Positions 36,101-48,000 of a stretch of DNA of 64,000 nt are shown piece by piece. Made by a program: the position numbers and the translations under genes. The notes under the pieces were generated by a model. That model was not told the origin of the DNA and did not search any database. It saw only the letters and a program-made list of their open reading frames with translations. The DNA lies in contig OU744448.1 in NCBI GenBank assembly GCA_916610825.1, positions 10,916,125-10,980,124 of the forward strand. The letters run 5' to 3'. Every line of letters begins with the position of its first letter. Position 1 is the stretch's first letter. The DNA comes from Haliclystus octoradiatus (Eukaryota > Cnidaria > Staurozoa > Stauromedusae > Haliclystidae).

Positions 36101-38787
36101 CCAACTTCCAATACCACGGTCAATCGATACCAGACTGAATTGCCTTGCACTTCTTGATGCAGAATTGGCATTAGCAAGATCACCTCAACGAAACAATGAA
36201 TCGACCTGTAATGAATAGCTCAGATTAATATGATGCCAAGATTAAAGATAGAATACAGTGTAACAACCACTAGCATAAAGTGAATTTCACAATTCAATTC
36301 AGTTTATTATCAATGACTCAACTATTTCACTAGTTCTCATAGTTCTCATTTACTGTATTTGTTGTGTTTAGATAAATGCTAGAAGGTGCTAGATTATGCA
36401 TGGTCATTGCAGTGAGTCATACTGGTAGTCATGTAGGTTCTCCTATGTTCTAGAATGTTCTAGATGTTTCAGGGAGGTTCCTACATCCTTTTCTCCGTGT
36501 ATTCAAATAAATAGTTACACTCACTCCTAAAGATAATTCATCCTCAAAATGTTTTTGGTGATTTCCTCCCACTGGAACCACAGGGCAGAGGGGGGCATCA
36601 AGTGCCTTTTTGAAAAATTGTGTATTACAGCCTACTTTTTGATGTATAGCACAAGAATTGGAAATAATTGCTAATTGCTCTGGTTTTTGTACTGGAAATT
36701 TGAAATTTTTCACTTGCTTTGCATCCTAAAACAAATAATCACGCGGCAATTTCTACCAATATATATGTTGCAAATGTCAATCAGAGAAAAGTTTTGAAAA
36801 TGTGATGCCCTTTTTTCTCTGCCTGCCTCCACCGCTCGATTGTTACTCTGATGCCCCTGATTTCCTAATCAAGGAAAGTTGCTCCAAAATCACTTCCTAT
36901 TTGTTCTGCTGTATCCTTGTATTTATCGTGCTCTATTCCATAATTTTGAATTGTTCTTTTACTCTAGGTTACTGGTCAACCAGGACAAAATGTTGTTATG
37001 GCAGCTCCTCAAAATCATGCAGGGCTAGCTTGGTTCTCTTGCTTGCTGTGCTTCTGGCCACTTGGCCTTGTTGCCATCATCAAGTCAAATGAGGTGAGTG
37101 TTACTAACTGGGCCCAGCTACGCATTTGGCTGATTTTAAAAGTCTAAAGAATGCAGTCAAGTCATTATTTACATAAACACAAAGGTTATGTTTTTCCAGC
37201 AATATTTTAAAATATTGTTAAAGAAAAAGGATAGAATAGAACAATGCTACGTAATTCATTCTCACCGCTTCTTTAATTATACTTTCTTGTTTGACCAGCG
37301 TCATTTAATTTCCCACTCCATTCAGTGTGATAAGGGCTGCCAATTTTCACATTGTTGTAGTTATCATATGATCTTGTTATCAATGCAACATAGTCATGTC
37401 ATGGTGCAACAAAAAATTGTGATAATAAGCGAGTTGTGCAATGATTATATGTTGGGGATAGGGAAGCAGCGTTCCCCTACTCTTTTGGCCAGGAGGAATG
37501 CCATTCCCCTTCTCTTCCTTGTACCATGGTAATTTGTTATACCAATATTTTCAAATAAAATAATAACTCTTATGAACGGTTAGCACATTGTCAACATCGA
37601 TCCCATCAGGGCCTATTCTATTCTAGTATTTCATTGATGACATCGCTCTTACAGTCGAACTTGCTTAATATTCTCCTCAGGTACGGATGAAAAGTGGGAC
37701 ATTAAGCTAGGTGGGATATTAAGCAATGTAGGATTATGAGAGTTTGTATGGAAAAAGGAAAATAGAAATCAGTTTTATGTGGGGATATTAAGCAAGATGG
37801 GACATGAAAAGAGGGGATATTAACCGAGTTTGTATGTATTAGTTTTAAACCCATGCATATACTAACAATCATTGTTAAACAATTCCTAATTCTTTGAAGA
37901 GGATTTGAGCTACAGTACCGCATTCGTTTTGTATAGCTTCTGTTGTAGCCACTGCACATCCGTCGGTGATGGATGAAGCTGTAACTTGATTGATAAACAC
38001 AACATACTTATTCTACCATGCAACATATTCTATTGTTGCCTCTTCATATTTGATGAGGTCATTGGAACTCTTGACGTGGAAAACACTACAGTTAAACCTG
38101 TATATAACAGCCAGGTACAAGAGGTAGATATATTGACCATTATAGACAGGTTGCCTTTATATACAGGTTTGATTCAATAGAAAGTACTATTTCAGACATA
38201 CAAAGAGTGACCACTTAAGACAGGTGGCCGCTATATAGAGGTGACCGTTATAACAGGTTTGACTGTATTCCCTTACTTCTTAAATTTAGATATCATCACT
38301 GGTGTCAGGGTCTGATAAATTATTTTTTATTCCGGGATTCCAATTTTCCCTTCCAAACTTTTTCAGGCGATTTCATCATGCAAACGTTCTTTGATGATTT
38401 CATTTTGCAAACGTTTTCTTTTGATTTTATCATGTAAACATTTTCAGGTAATTTCATCATGTAACGTTTTCGCATCTTTTACCTGGAGTGAAATAGTTGA
38501 GTCATTGATATTAAATGAATTGTGAAATTAACTTTATGCTAGTGGTTGTTACACTGTATTCTATTTTTTTTCTTGGCATCATATTAGTCTTGAGCTATTC
38601 ATTACAGGTTGATACATCGTTTCGTCGAGGTGATCTTGCTACTGCCAATTCTGCATCAAGAAGTGCAAAGCAATTCAGCATGATATCAATTGGTCTTGGT
38701 ATTGGAAGTTGGGTTCTTGGTGTTATCATGATTATTATCTATGTGGCCGTTGCTGGCAGTACCACTAGAACATATTATTATGGTTGA
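30187..38787 (+). CDS. CD225/dispanin-type membrane protein, paralogue 1
   Basis: Exons 30187-30223, 30806-30972, 36968-37093 and 38608-38787 join in phase into about 169 residues. Exon 1 is MDQQKQPQGNDQ. Exon 2 is rich in Gln, Pro, Gly and Tyr with GYPQQ-like repeats and a PPGY motif, which fits PPxY (a WW-domain ligand, as in vertebrate IFITM proteins). Exon 3 carries the first hydrophobic segment (GLAWFSCLLCFWPLGLVAII). Exon 4 has the CD225 signature (SFRRGDLATANSASRSAKQF) and then the second hydrophobic segment, ending TYYYG. This is the PF04505 (CD225) layout of two membrane segments with a short basic loop. Family members act at endosomal or plasma membranes; the role here is unknown. 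The AATAAA is at 39023. Introns 2 and 3 hold many mobile elements. Paralogues follow at 42019 and 60141. Confidence 0.88.
30442..30654. repeat. Small inverted-repeat element in intron 1
   Basis: TTTAAAGGAGCAAAAATGACC near 30442 and its imperfect inverse (GGTCAATTTTGCCCCTTTAA) near 30635. GCGAGACGGT also occurs close to both ends in the same orientation. Probably a MITE; target duplication not established. Confidence 0.45.
31222..31369 (-). pseudogene. Inverted copy of the 3' UTR of CD225 paralogue 1
   Basis: The reverse complement matches about 38829-38970 over nearly its whole length (shared words GAGATAATTATATC, GTCTTATAAGACA, CATTTTGTAGATCATG). Together with 36011-36330 it makes up an inverted copy of the last exon plus UTR, now separated by about 4.6 kb of inserted sequence. 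Confidence 0.8.
31371..31616. mobile_element. 166 bp insertion flanked by 40 bp perfect direct repeats
   Basis: 31371-31410 and 31577-31616 are identical 40-mers (AATATCGTAAGATATGAATA...). The enclosed 166 bp starts CTCATCATCATCATCATCAT and ends in (TGATGA)n, so the two ends are complementary trinucleotide runs. It has no frame and no clear Pol III boxes. A target duplication of this kind suggests target-primed insertion of a short retroposon. Confidence 0.7.
31865..36009 (-). pseudogene. Decayed Ty3/Gypsy gag-pol, related to the intact element
   Basis: On the minus strand, gag runs from 36009 down (coiled-coil-like start near 35990, WLETILEQQQ near 35830). A CCHC-like region is near 35000-34880, then a protease region (DSGAAF near 34750). 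RT blocks follow (IMVDLTSLNKYVKR, TTLDARHGYWQVDL, 34150-33990; VVEDIIIYDKN near 33835). RNase H shows LETDAARSKELGYAL and DHKPLVSILNNKTL (33420-33180). Integrase has FWPGITNEI...CSVC (32650-32580) and SSPYHHEANGYAEAAVKAM near 32290. At least eight frame changes and several stops break it. Its domain wording is close to the 23130-27710 protein, so the two belong to related lineages. No 5' LTR was found: gag sequence abuts the inverted exon copy at 36010. The 3' end is unclear, somewhere between 31617 and 31865. Confidence 0.88.
36011..36330 (-). pseudogene. Inverted broken copy of CD225 exon 4 with its upstream intron flank
   Basis: On the minus strand 36330-36206 matches the intron end before exon 4 of paralogue 1 (38489-38607), including the AG acceptor. 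From 36205 the exon follows: VDSLFR, then TGA at 36187-36185 where the gene has CGA, then GDLANANSASRSARQFSL and GIGSWVLGV, then a frameshift. It cannot encode the domain. It lies in intron 2 of the functional gene, antisense to it. Confidence 0.88.
36332..36485 (-). mobile_element. LTR fragment of the 50168-54011 family
   Basis: On the minus strand it starts TGTAGGAACCTCCC and follows the 50168 LTR through TCTAGAACATTCTAGAAC and AAATACAGTAAATGA before breaking off at the inverted exon copy (36330). About the first half of an LTR remains, heat-shock-element-like sequence included. Confidence 0.8.
36968..37093 (+). other. Exon 3 of CD225 paralogue 1
   Basis: Membrane exon within the 30187-38787 gene, given separately because it lies 6 kb from exon 2. 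Acceptor ctctag, donor GAG|gtgagt. It encodes VTGQPGQNVVMAAPQ, then the first hydrophobic segment ending IIKSNE. Confidence 0.88.
37652..37838. mobile_element. Short relative of the CAGTCAAACTCGG element
   Basis: Starts CAGTCGAACTTGCTTAATAT after TA and ends GGGATATTAACCGAGTTTGTA, with GTGGGATATTAAGCA inside. The last bases (GACTG) have decayed. Related to 10177-12240. Confidence 0.65.
38089..38265. mobile_element. 177 bp MITE, CAGTTAAACCTG...CAGGTTTGACTG, TA target
   Basis: Full-length copy with inverted ends and TA on both sides (38087-38088 and 38266-38267). Inner words (GGTGACCGTTATAACAGG) match 5066-5225 and 1322-1367. Confidence 0.75.
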
Positions 38788-39022
38788 TAACATTTTGATT
38801 GTGCTTCAAAATTTTTATTCGATTTCATTATGAGATAATTATATCGATATATTTGTATCAATTCGTCTTATAAGACAAATTGCTTTATCTGTAGGTTACC
38901 TTCAAGGAACGCATTTTGTAGATCATGCTATAGCTAAGAGTGGACTACCCAATGGGTATCACATATAGTCAAATGTTTGTGCTAGAGCACCCTTTGTATT
39001 TATTGCAACTAATTAGGTTCTC

Positions 39023-39028
39023 AATAAA
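39023..39028 (+). other. Polyadenylation signal, CD225 paralogue 1
   Basis: AATAAA 236 bp after the stop, downstream of the UTR block that is also found inverted at 31222-31369. Confidence 0.6.
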
Positions 39029-39349
39029 GGTTCCATTAACATATTTTTATGTCATTATAGAATGGTTAGTAGCCAAGTTAATTGTGGAGTTATGATTTTA
39101 TTATCTCAGAAAATAGTTTCTTTTGATGAGCAGATAAGGTCAAGCATACAAGGACGTAGCCAGGGTGCAGACAAACTTTTTTCCTTCCTCAAGGTAGGGT
39201 CTTCGAAACACTTGCAGGATTTCAGCTCACACTCCCGTGGCTGAACAAAAGACTGATAAGACCAATCATCTTCAATCGATTCGAATTCAATCTATTAACT
39301 CTAGTATCTATTTTCTTTGGACACGAATCACAATAGAATAGCCAATGCA

Positions 39350-40735
39350 AAAAGTTCAGGAGTTCATGAACGTTTCATGGCCCAATTTTCCTGAACTGTT
39401 CATGAAGTGTTCAAGAAAAAGTCCAAAAATTAGGCATTTTAAGTTAATGAACTGTTCATGAACTCAACACATTTTTTCACAGAGAGGTCTTTTTCTGTCC
39501 CCACACACATACCTGGTTGGTAAATAATGTGCTGTAATACGTATGAAATGAGAGGAATGTGACAGTAAAATCTCACACCACCGTTCAAGAAGACTACCAC
39601 TGAAATACAAAATAGCAAAGCAAGACAGTCTTCTTTCCTATAGACAGATCCCTTGATAGGAAATCACGCGAAGGGACAGCACAACAATAGCGCAAACAAC
39701 ATACTCTTTTTAACGTAAACTGAATTTGTCCTGTGACGCAGGCTAGCTACATCATACAATGCTGAGATTTGCATTTGATAGACATTTAATTATGTATTCT
39801 ATTTGAGTAGGCGAGTCCCTTGGATATGTCTTGTAAACACACAGCAAAATATAGCTTACCTAACCAAAGCAACTCATCTTCCTTACAATTAATCAGGCCA
39901 TAATATATAATATAGCCTACAAATTACATTTTTTTCAAACAAAACTTAAATGCAAATATGATTTCAAGGTTTAAAGAATTGAAAAATCCATACATTAAAA
40001 TGCCAAAATGTAAAACCATCATAGAATAGCAGAATGTTGCTCATTCCCCTGCAAAACAAGTTCATGAGCGTTTTGTTAACATTCATGAACTGGTATGAAC
40101 TATTCAATTCATCAAAATATAGTTCATAAACTCTTGAAGTTCATGAACATTCATGAACTTTGTGTAAGAAGTAGATAACACAAACAAATAGCAAACGAAT
40201 AATGTTCGGTATACAATCCAACTTTAATAAAAAAATGGAATTGTAATAATCTTGATATATATAATGTGCTTAATAAATGTGCAAATAATATCAAATATAA
40301 CATACAAATTAGTTATTCTATAAAATTTCCACGTATATAAAATCACGTATATATCTGAAGATTATTGAAATTGAAGGCGTCAATATAGTTAAATCTAACC
40401 AGTCCTTAATATGAATATCTGAAAGAGAGGCCATGAAAAATAGGATTATTATCTATTCGCTCCAATGTAAAATCCGTACACAATATGAATCGAACACATT
40501 AAAATATTCATTAATAATTAAACTACACTTTGGTAAACTCGTGGTCTTTGTTCATGAACCACATTCAACGTTCATACATATTACTATGCAAATTCATGAG
40601 CTGTGAAGAGCAATCATCAAAATATAGCTCATGAACTTTTTGGAGTTCGTGAACATTCACAAACTTCACTCAAAGATGAAATCATAGTTTATATAGTGGA
40701 ACTGTTCATAAATTCAACACATTTTTTCGTAGGTG
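39350..40735. repeat. Clusters of TTCATGAAC repeats between CD225 genes
   Basis: Three clusters (39357-39480, 40058-40165, 40545-40730) with many copies of TTCATGAAC and half-copies, plus shared words AACACATTTTTTC and GACCTTTTTCTGTCC. Same family as 922-1003 and 14966-15112, here longer and more decayed. Confidence 0.6.
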
Positions 40736-41029
40736 AGACCTTTTTCTGTCCTTTGTCCACTATATAGACAATGTTCGAATTCATAATCATCATCCACGGA
40801 CTACATTTCACGTTCATGACGCACAGCATTCAAATTTATGAACAATCATTTTCAGAATTGGCAGACCTTTGGCAATGGTGTATCGCCATTGACAATTGCT
40901 GCTCGCTATCAGTAGGAAATATATCTATCATTCCATCTACCATATGTCATCTATTACTTACATCATTGTTGTGAATTCTTAGCGAAAGCTGAATCACGTT
41001 CGTATTTGCTATTTAAATGATTCAAATGT

Positions 41030-41420
41030 ATTGGAGTGCATATAAAGTATACGTTCGGCCTATTGTTGAAGAAAACACGCCTGTATGGATCATTATGGAG
41101 CCCATTTTTATTAAAAGATGTTGAAAACCTTGAAAGTTATTAAAAAAATTAATCGATCTCTACTTAAGCGAACTCGCATAAAATATTTCTCATACGAAGA
41201 ACGATTGAAGATTCTATGCTTAGAATCACTTAAACTCAGAAGAGTCAAATTTGTTTTCATTATGCTTTATAAAATTATAAACAACATTTTTGATCTTATT
41301 CCTAATTATTTATTTCAATATTCACCAACAGGCAACAGCAAGTGTTACACGCGGCCGTTCAAAGAATTGCTAGCATACTGGTTCATGCCAAGAAACAAAA
41401 CCGTACAACATTAACCGTAC
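41030..41420 (+). pseudogene. LINE C-terminal relic
   Basis: A frame beginning near YVRPIVE...TPVW, then after a shift ending KINRSLLKRTRIKYFSYEERLK and LESLKLRRVKF. This is the usual wording of the C-terminal region of CR1/Jockey-like LINE reverse transcriptases. The rest of the element is missing. Confidence 0.65.
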
Positions 41421-41701
41421 ATACATAAAATATTAACCCCGGATCCGACCGGATCGGATCGCATTGGGTTCGGTAAAGTCGCATTTCAATATAATATAAT
41501 GGAGGAAGGTATTTCTCATTCTGCAACTATAACTAATTTGATTGAGGCAAACATATATGCTGTAATCCATGTTTGGAATAATTGTGTTTATATTTTACAA
41601 ATGTTTGTGTTTAAATTGTATTACCTTGAAAGAATACTTGACAATCTATGGATATTTTCCGAAAAAAGTAACCATGACGTCATTACCACCAAATTATTTC
41701 T

Positions 41702-41707
41702 CACGTG
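41702..41707 (+). promoter_or_regulatory. E-box in shared CTCACGTGAC, paralogue 2
   Basis: Same CTCACGTGAC 10-mer as at 29377, 74 bp before the donor of the matching non-coding exon (GTAAGT at 41776). The likely next acceptor is tttcag at 41961-41966. Confidence 0.5.
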
Positions 41708-42018
41708 ACGATTCAATGATATTTGTATCCATTTTTGTTTGGAATCCAAACATTAAAAGGGAGAGGCATCTGCAAGTAAGTACACGCATGGTACATTTTC
41801 TGCATAGTATTATTTTAAATAGCTGTGACGGTTGCAAAAGAGAAATTAAAGATCTTCTTGTGACATAAAATGTCAAATTTCTGATCATCTTTGTCTGTCA
41901 TGGTCTTTCGTGTTTTAGCTGGAGCTTCCACCCTTTTTCACGGCTATTTGATTCCTTGAATTTCAGACCACTGACAATCTAGTGCAGCATATGTTACAAG
42001 CTTACTATATGAAAGAGA

Positions 42019-45000
42019 ATGGATCAACAAAAGCAGCCAGAAGCTGACAATTATGATCAAGGTAAGAAATCTGATCAATGTTTTAATCTTCGTTCATGGG
42101 GATCATTTGGGCTATGCAACAAATTCTGGCTTATTTATTATTTTGTATTAATCTCCAGGCAATCATTATTGTTTGACAACAACGTTTGCATATATACCCG
42201 CGAAAGCCCTAATCGTAACCAATCACCTGTCTGCAGTTATCATTATGTATCTATATAATAGTATAGTTCGTTGCCTCGCGAGAAGTGATGGTTCACGATA
42301 CAAAAATAACGAGTGGATATAAAATATGCCTACGGACGCGACAGCAAATGAAGTTTTCTTTTTATGCATATAAACGATATACAGCAACATAAATTTAGTA
42401 AAGTAGAAGTTTTTATGTGAATAGAAATTGGATTTTATATCACACTTGAAAGAGGACTGCTTAAAATTAGCTTGCTCAACTTCACAACAAAACTTCGATA
42501 TTATATTACCCTCGAGACAATAGAGTCATTGCGAAAAGGTCAGAGGAACATTGTACGCGTCTTTTGATTGGACGAATCGTGTCCTCGCTTTTGAGAAAGT
42601 GATACGCGTCACTGATTGGCTAAGATAAATAGCAAACGAATCATCATCATCGTTTGTAACAATCTCGTTTGTAACAATTATGGAGATCGAGGCAACCAAT
42701 TAAAATTCTATAGAAAAATTGAACATGGTTTTTATCCAGAATATTACCTAAACCTCCGTGATAGCTCTTCACGTAATGCAATCACGAAGTGAAGAACTAG
42801 TTCAAATTCCCTTAGAATCCAAACTGGGCGATACAATCATGAACATCGAGATGATAGCCCGGATGATAGGCTATTCTTGTTCTGTGACAAAGGAGAGATC
42901 TACGATGAAGTTAATTTCCTTTTCTTCTGTTCTTTTAATAAAGACCAGCGTAATCAATTTTACACTGAAGTTGAGACGTTGATCCATAATTTTAAGTATT
43001 TTCCTGTCGCTACCAAACTGTCAACTGACCATTCTCTTCAATCATGAATGCACAAAACTGTTTAGTTTTCTTGGTTGCTTCCTTAAATAATCATTCTCAT
43101 TACGGCATATATATCAGAGTAAACTCATATACTGGGGTTTAGCTTATAACTTTATGTTATCTATCTTAATTAATATAATTTAAATGTTTATATGACGTCG
43201 AGTAGTTTAGTGTGTATAAGATATGCATGAACTGTTTTGGCAATCAGCTTCATTTATTTGTAAATAATACTTCTTTATAAATGTATATTAAGCATTTGAC
43301 AAGCACATACGACACACCTGTATTGTAGGGTGTATTGGCAATAATAATAAGCAAACAAACATCATTAACGAATCAACGAATTATGTACTAAGGATGAGAA
43401 AGCGTGGTACAGAGCCTCGCGTTTAATGAAGAAATCGCCAACAAGCTATGTCGCTATCTACAAAACCATCTTTCAAACTATCATAAAACCCATTGCTCTG
43501 TACGGAAGCGATTTTGGGGGGATACCATCAAGCATCAGAAAAGTAACCCCCTGGTAATCCTTAAAAAAAAAAATAATGAGAAGAATTTCAAGTATCCGGA
43601 AGAATGTTAATCTGATAGCAATAAGAAGTGGTTTGGCCATTATCCCATTAATTATAGATGTCAAAGTCAATATAATAAAATACCTAATTCGATTATTAAC
43701 TTCTGAAAAAAATTCGTTCTTCAACAATTAGGCATTTGGGGAACAAGTACTTGACAATTCTCCTCTTTCTTGCGTGGCCCCTGCAAAAACTGTTCTTGGA
43801 GAAATTGGAATCGGTCTTCGACTCATATGCCCTAAGGATTTATCCTGTAAATCTAGTCAACATTTAGTTACAAAAGTAAATAAAGAAGACCTGGTAAAAA
43901 CTTACAGACTCATCTAAAAGTGGTTGAATTCCAAGTCCTTCTAATCATGTGTCAAATCAGTTAAATTTATAGACATCTTAAAATTATAAATAAATTTGAA
44001 TTTGAACCGTATTTATTAATGCCACATAAAAAGCCAGAATAGCATTAACTAAATTAAGAATAAGTTAAGCATTAGATAGACTATATGTAAACTTCAGCAG
44101 CATGACAATTGATGAATAGATGAACGTTTTATTTTCAAATCCACCTCTCATTGTGAAAAATATACATGGAGCATTTGTACTCAAGTCTTTTGGTTAAAGA
44201 GCTTTTTAAACAATTGATATTTATATGTTATTGAGATCAACTTTGTTAGAATTATGTATCTCATACATGTATTATCTGTATTCAAATAATAAAAATAATA
44301 AATTTATTAAAACCAAAAAAATTAAAAACTAAAAATAAGTAGATTATTCATTTAATAATTAATAATACTGCACTACCTGTACTTACCACACATCCTATAT
44401 TATTGCATACATTGATAATAAATTTACAACAACAACATCATTTATTCAAAAAACCTTTCAAAGGACTGATTGTAATTATCACGGCAAGTAATTAATGGGG
44501 ATCCCACTGCGTATTAAACGAATTATTGTATTTTAATAGGGTTACCCCCACCGCCATACAATCCTGGTCAGCAAACACCTCACTATATGCCACAAGGAGG
44601 TGAACAACAACAACAAGTTAGTTATCAACATCAGCAACAAGTTGGCTATCAACAGCAGCAACAAGCTAGTTGTCCACAGCAACAATTACTTGGTTATCCA
44701 CAGCAGCAAAGCTATGTCTATCCACAGCAGCAAAGCTATGTCTATCCACAACAAGGTGCCAATATGCAGGCACCGGGATCGTATGGAGCAGTGGTGCAGC
44801 CATCTTTTGTAAGTAAATGAACATATTAAAGTGGGGCAATGTTTACGCTCTGAAAATCAGGTTCTCAGAATCATCTGCCCTAATTAATAAAGTTACCAAC
44901 CTCGTGAGGGCATCTTCCATTGTGCTTCAGGGGGTTGTTCAAATGGAATTTTGGGAGAATGACCTTAGAAAATGATTTCAGATCACGAAAAAGATACTCC

Positions 45001-48000
45001 AAATACACATAATTACTAGGTTACCAATCTATCAAATGAAATAGTTTTAAGGTACTGAAAGTGAATTTTATAGCACTGACTTAATATATTCAGTACATTT
45101 TTCAAAAAGTAATGAAACTGTAGTCACAAACTGCAATTTTAAAAGTTGGAAAAAAGTGTTGCTCGGAGTAATGAAAAATTATATTGGGAATACTAATCAA
45201 CGGAACGCCATTTATGCATTTTGCCCCGTATATTCATAATCTTGAGTCGCGCTTTTACTCTAGATGTCACCTCCTGAAAACCACACAGGGCTAGCTTGGT
45301 TCTCCTGCTTGTTGTGTTTCTGGCCACTTGGTCTTGTGGCCATCATCAAATCAACTGAGGTAAGTCTAACTACCTGTGTCTACCAGCTGTTTACGTTTGA
45401 TTAACTACAGTCCAAACAATGTAGCGAATCAACATTTTCTTTGCATAACTACACAGCAGGTTCTTATGACACTATATTAAATTATGAAATCATGGAATGT
45501 TTTTCTGAGCTATTATTGGCTGAGAGCTATTTCGAAAAAAAGCTATACAGATCAATTTCGGGCTATACAGTTTAATCACGTGGGCCATACAGTTTAATTT
45601 TGGGCTACCATGGCAACGTAAAAGCAAGGGGAGCAGTTGTTAACCATGACGATGCTCCTCTCATTGTAGCCAAATCGTTTGCTCGTTTGCACTCTGCATC
45701 ATTTTATCTCTTACGTATTTCAGGATTTCTTTGCCTAAACTCTCTCGGTTACTTTCCACTTGTCTGATGGCGGAATTGTAATCATCTGGATTCCAATTCC
45801 ATTCTACGCTTTTATATTTGATTGTATTTGGCCAGTGACAAGAAGAGAATTTTTGTATTCTTGCTCAGAAACAGCTGAAATAATTGGTAAGCCAGACCGC
45901 CCATTCTACTTCTACATGGCAGCGACAGGAGTTGACGTTCATCCTCTGAGCACACATGACTAGTTCTTTCAGATTGCTATCTAACCAGGGATTGTTCTGA
46001 TTGAATATGATATTCTGTTTTTGAAGCTTCCAACAAATGCAGCATATGCTGCTTGAGGCTCACTTCTTGCAATTGATGGTACAGTGTAACAGCATAACCT
46101 GGTTGCTCCATGATTGTATCAAATCCTTTGTAAATTCTTCATATCCTTCAGTACCTATGAAACTACCAAGATATTTTCTACCACTTGATGATATTTCCAC
46201 TCCTGTTCCTTCAAAATATGATGTAGCTTTTGCTTCTGAGTCCTTTGACTTTAGTATTAAACATGATTTTCTCGCATTTGGATAGTAATCTACCTTTGGT
46301 CCAAATTGTATTATGTTGTCCCATCATTCTCTCAACATCTGAAATTTTCCTGCACCACCAAGGTCATCGGCAAAAGCCACATATATTGAATTTTGATTGT
46401 AACTTTTTGGTCGTATCAAGCCAAGCATTGGTGCTATACCAATTCCACAAATTGCCATAGCTAACGGGTCTCCTTGACCGTCGTATCTTCAGCTGATTAA
46501 ATTTCAGAACCCCCAGTGACGAATGATCTTGAAGAACTGATTTAGCAATTTCGGACATATATAGCCATTGAAGGACATAGAAAGCCAATGTTGTGAAGAA
46601 ATGCCTTTCTATTTAAATTGTTGAAAGCATTTGATGCATCCACAAGTAATATACCATCTGTATCTTCTTCAGAAAATATATCAACCAATGAATGAATTGC
46701 TGCTTCACATCCAGCTGGTTGGCCAGCACAAAGTTGAAGACTTCCTGCACTTTGAACAATCTCTTGTTTGATCACTGATACAATAGCTTTACCAATTCTT
46801 CTTCTTAAAACTTATCCAATTTCTATCGGTCTAACACCTGGATTCTTAGATTCTTATCTAAAGGGATGAGTCAAAAGGCTATATATGCCCCTAAGTTAGA
46901 GAATATTTTCCTTGTGAATATTCAATGAAAGCTTCTCTCGTACAAAGTAATTGTGTAAATCGAGCTATAGATAACGTAAATCCAAGCCTGCTTGACCAAA
47001 CTTTTTAGACACTAGCATATTTCGCCAACCATCAGCATCTAATCCTGATGGTCCACACGCACCTTTCGTACGTAGTGTTGCTTTTGATATCACCGTTTGA
47101 TCAATGTTATTAAACATAGCAGGATCCACATAAGGCAGGGGGCCATTGATTAATATTGATTCATCAGGTGAGGGGGCTCAGGATGTTTCGAATTGAGATC
47201 TATTATGGCATCAGGCAACATAGGGAGCACCCCAATAGAGGGTGAATGATCTAATAACTTCATTGCAGATTTAATTTTTCTTTCAAACATTAAATTTGCA
47301 AGCGTTTTTGATAAGTTCGGTATATCTTACTTCCTGGTTGAAGTTAGTAACTTTTTTGGATTTCTCTTGATTCTCTTGAGAGCGTACCAAAATTTCTCAA
47401 CTTCCATAATATCATCCTCCTTTTCAGACATTCATTTATTTCATTTATCGTTTTGTTCTTTAGCTTTTGATTTGAAATTCGGCTTTTGATGTAATAAAGA
47501 TGGCATTATCATAATTGCTTTCAAAGTAGAATCCATTGAAGAAAATTATTTGTTAGTCCATAAATCCAACAGTCTTGTTATTTCTCTTATAAATTCCTTC
47601 CCTTCTGCTCTTGTCGGAAGCTTAAACAAATTTCTACTCCAGCAAACTATCTCTCCGTAGAAACATGAGATACTTTTGTTTCGTATCGGAATGTCAAAAA
47701 GTACCCCAAATTGCTGGTTCTAATGGAGGATTGGTAATCCTTGAAGAAAGAATCGAATACTTAACGAAATTTATCAGGTTTTGTAAACATAAACGATTCA
47801 ATTTCAAGGGTATTTTCTATTCAAAATTAAAAATGTAATTCATAAATGCGATATGGAACGTGTAAGAGGGCCGTATCGCATTATATTAACACGAGCTGTG
47901 CGCATATGTAGTGAGACACAAGAAAAGCGTTGCAAAATCACGAGCCGCTCGGCGAGTGATTTTAAGCTTTTCGCGTGTCTCACAGCACCTCGAGTGTTGA

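Noticed and set aside
36584..36822. Possible MITE with GGCAGAGGGGGGCATCA and TGATGCCCTTTTTTCTCTGC ends
   Set aside because: The inverted ends are suggestive but no target duplication or second copy was found.
43404..43727. Short frames on both strands as small genes
   Set aside because: One frame reads as a decayed LINE C-terminus; the opposite strand has no support.
44600..44812. Asn/Lys-rich frame over exon 2 of CD225 paralogue 2
   Set aside because: A shifted reading of the CAA/CAG-rich exon; the other frame keeps PPPY and both splice phases.
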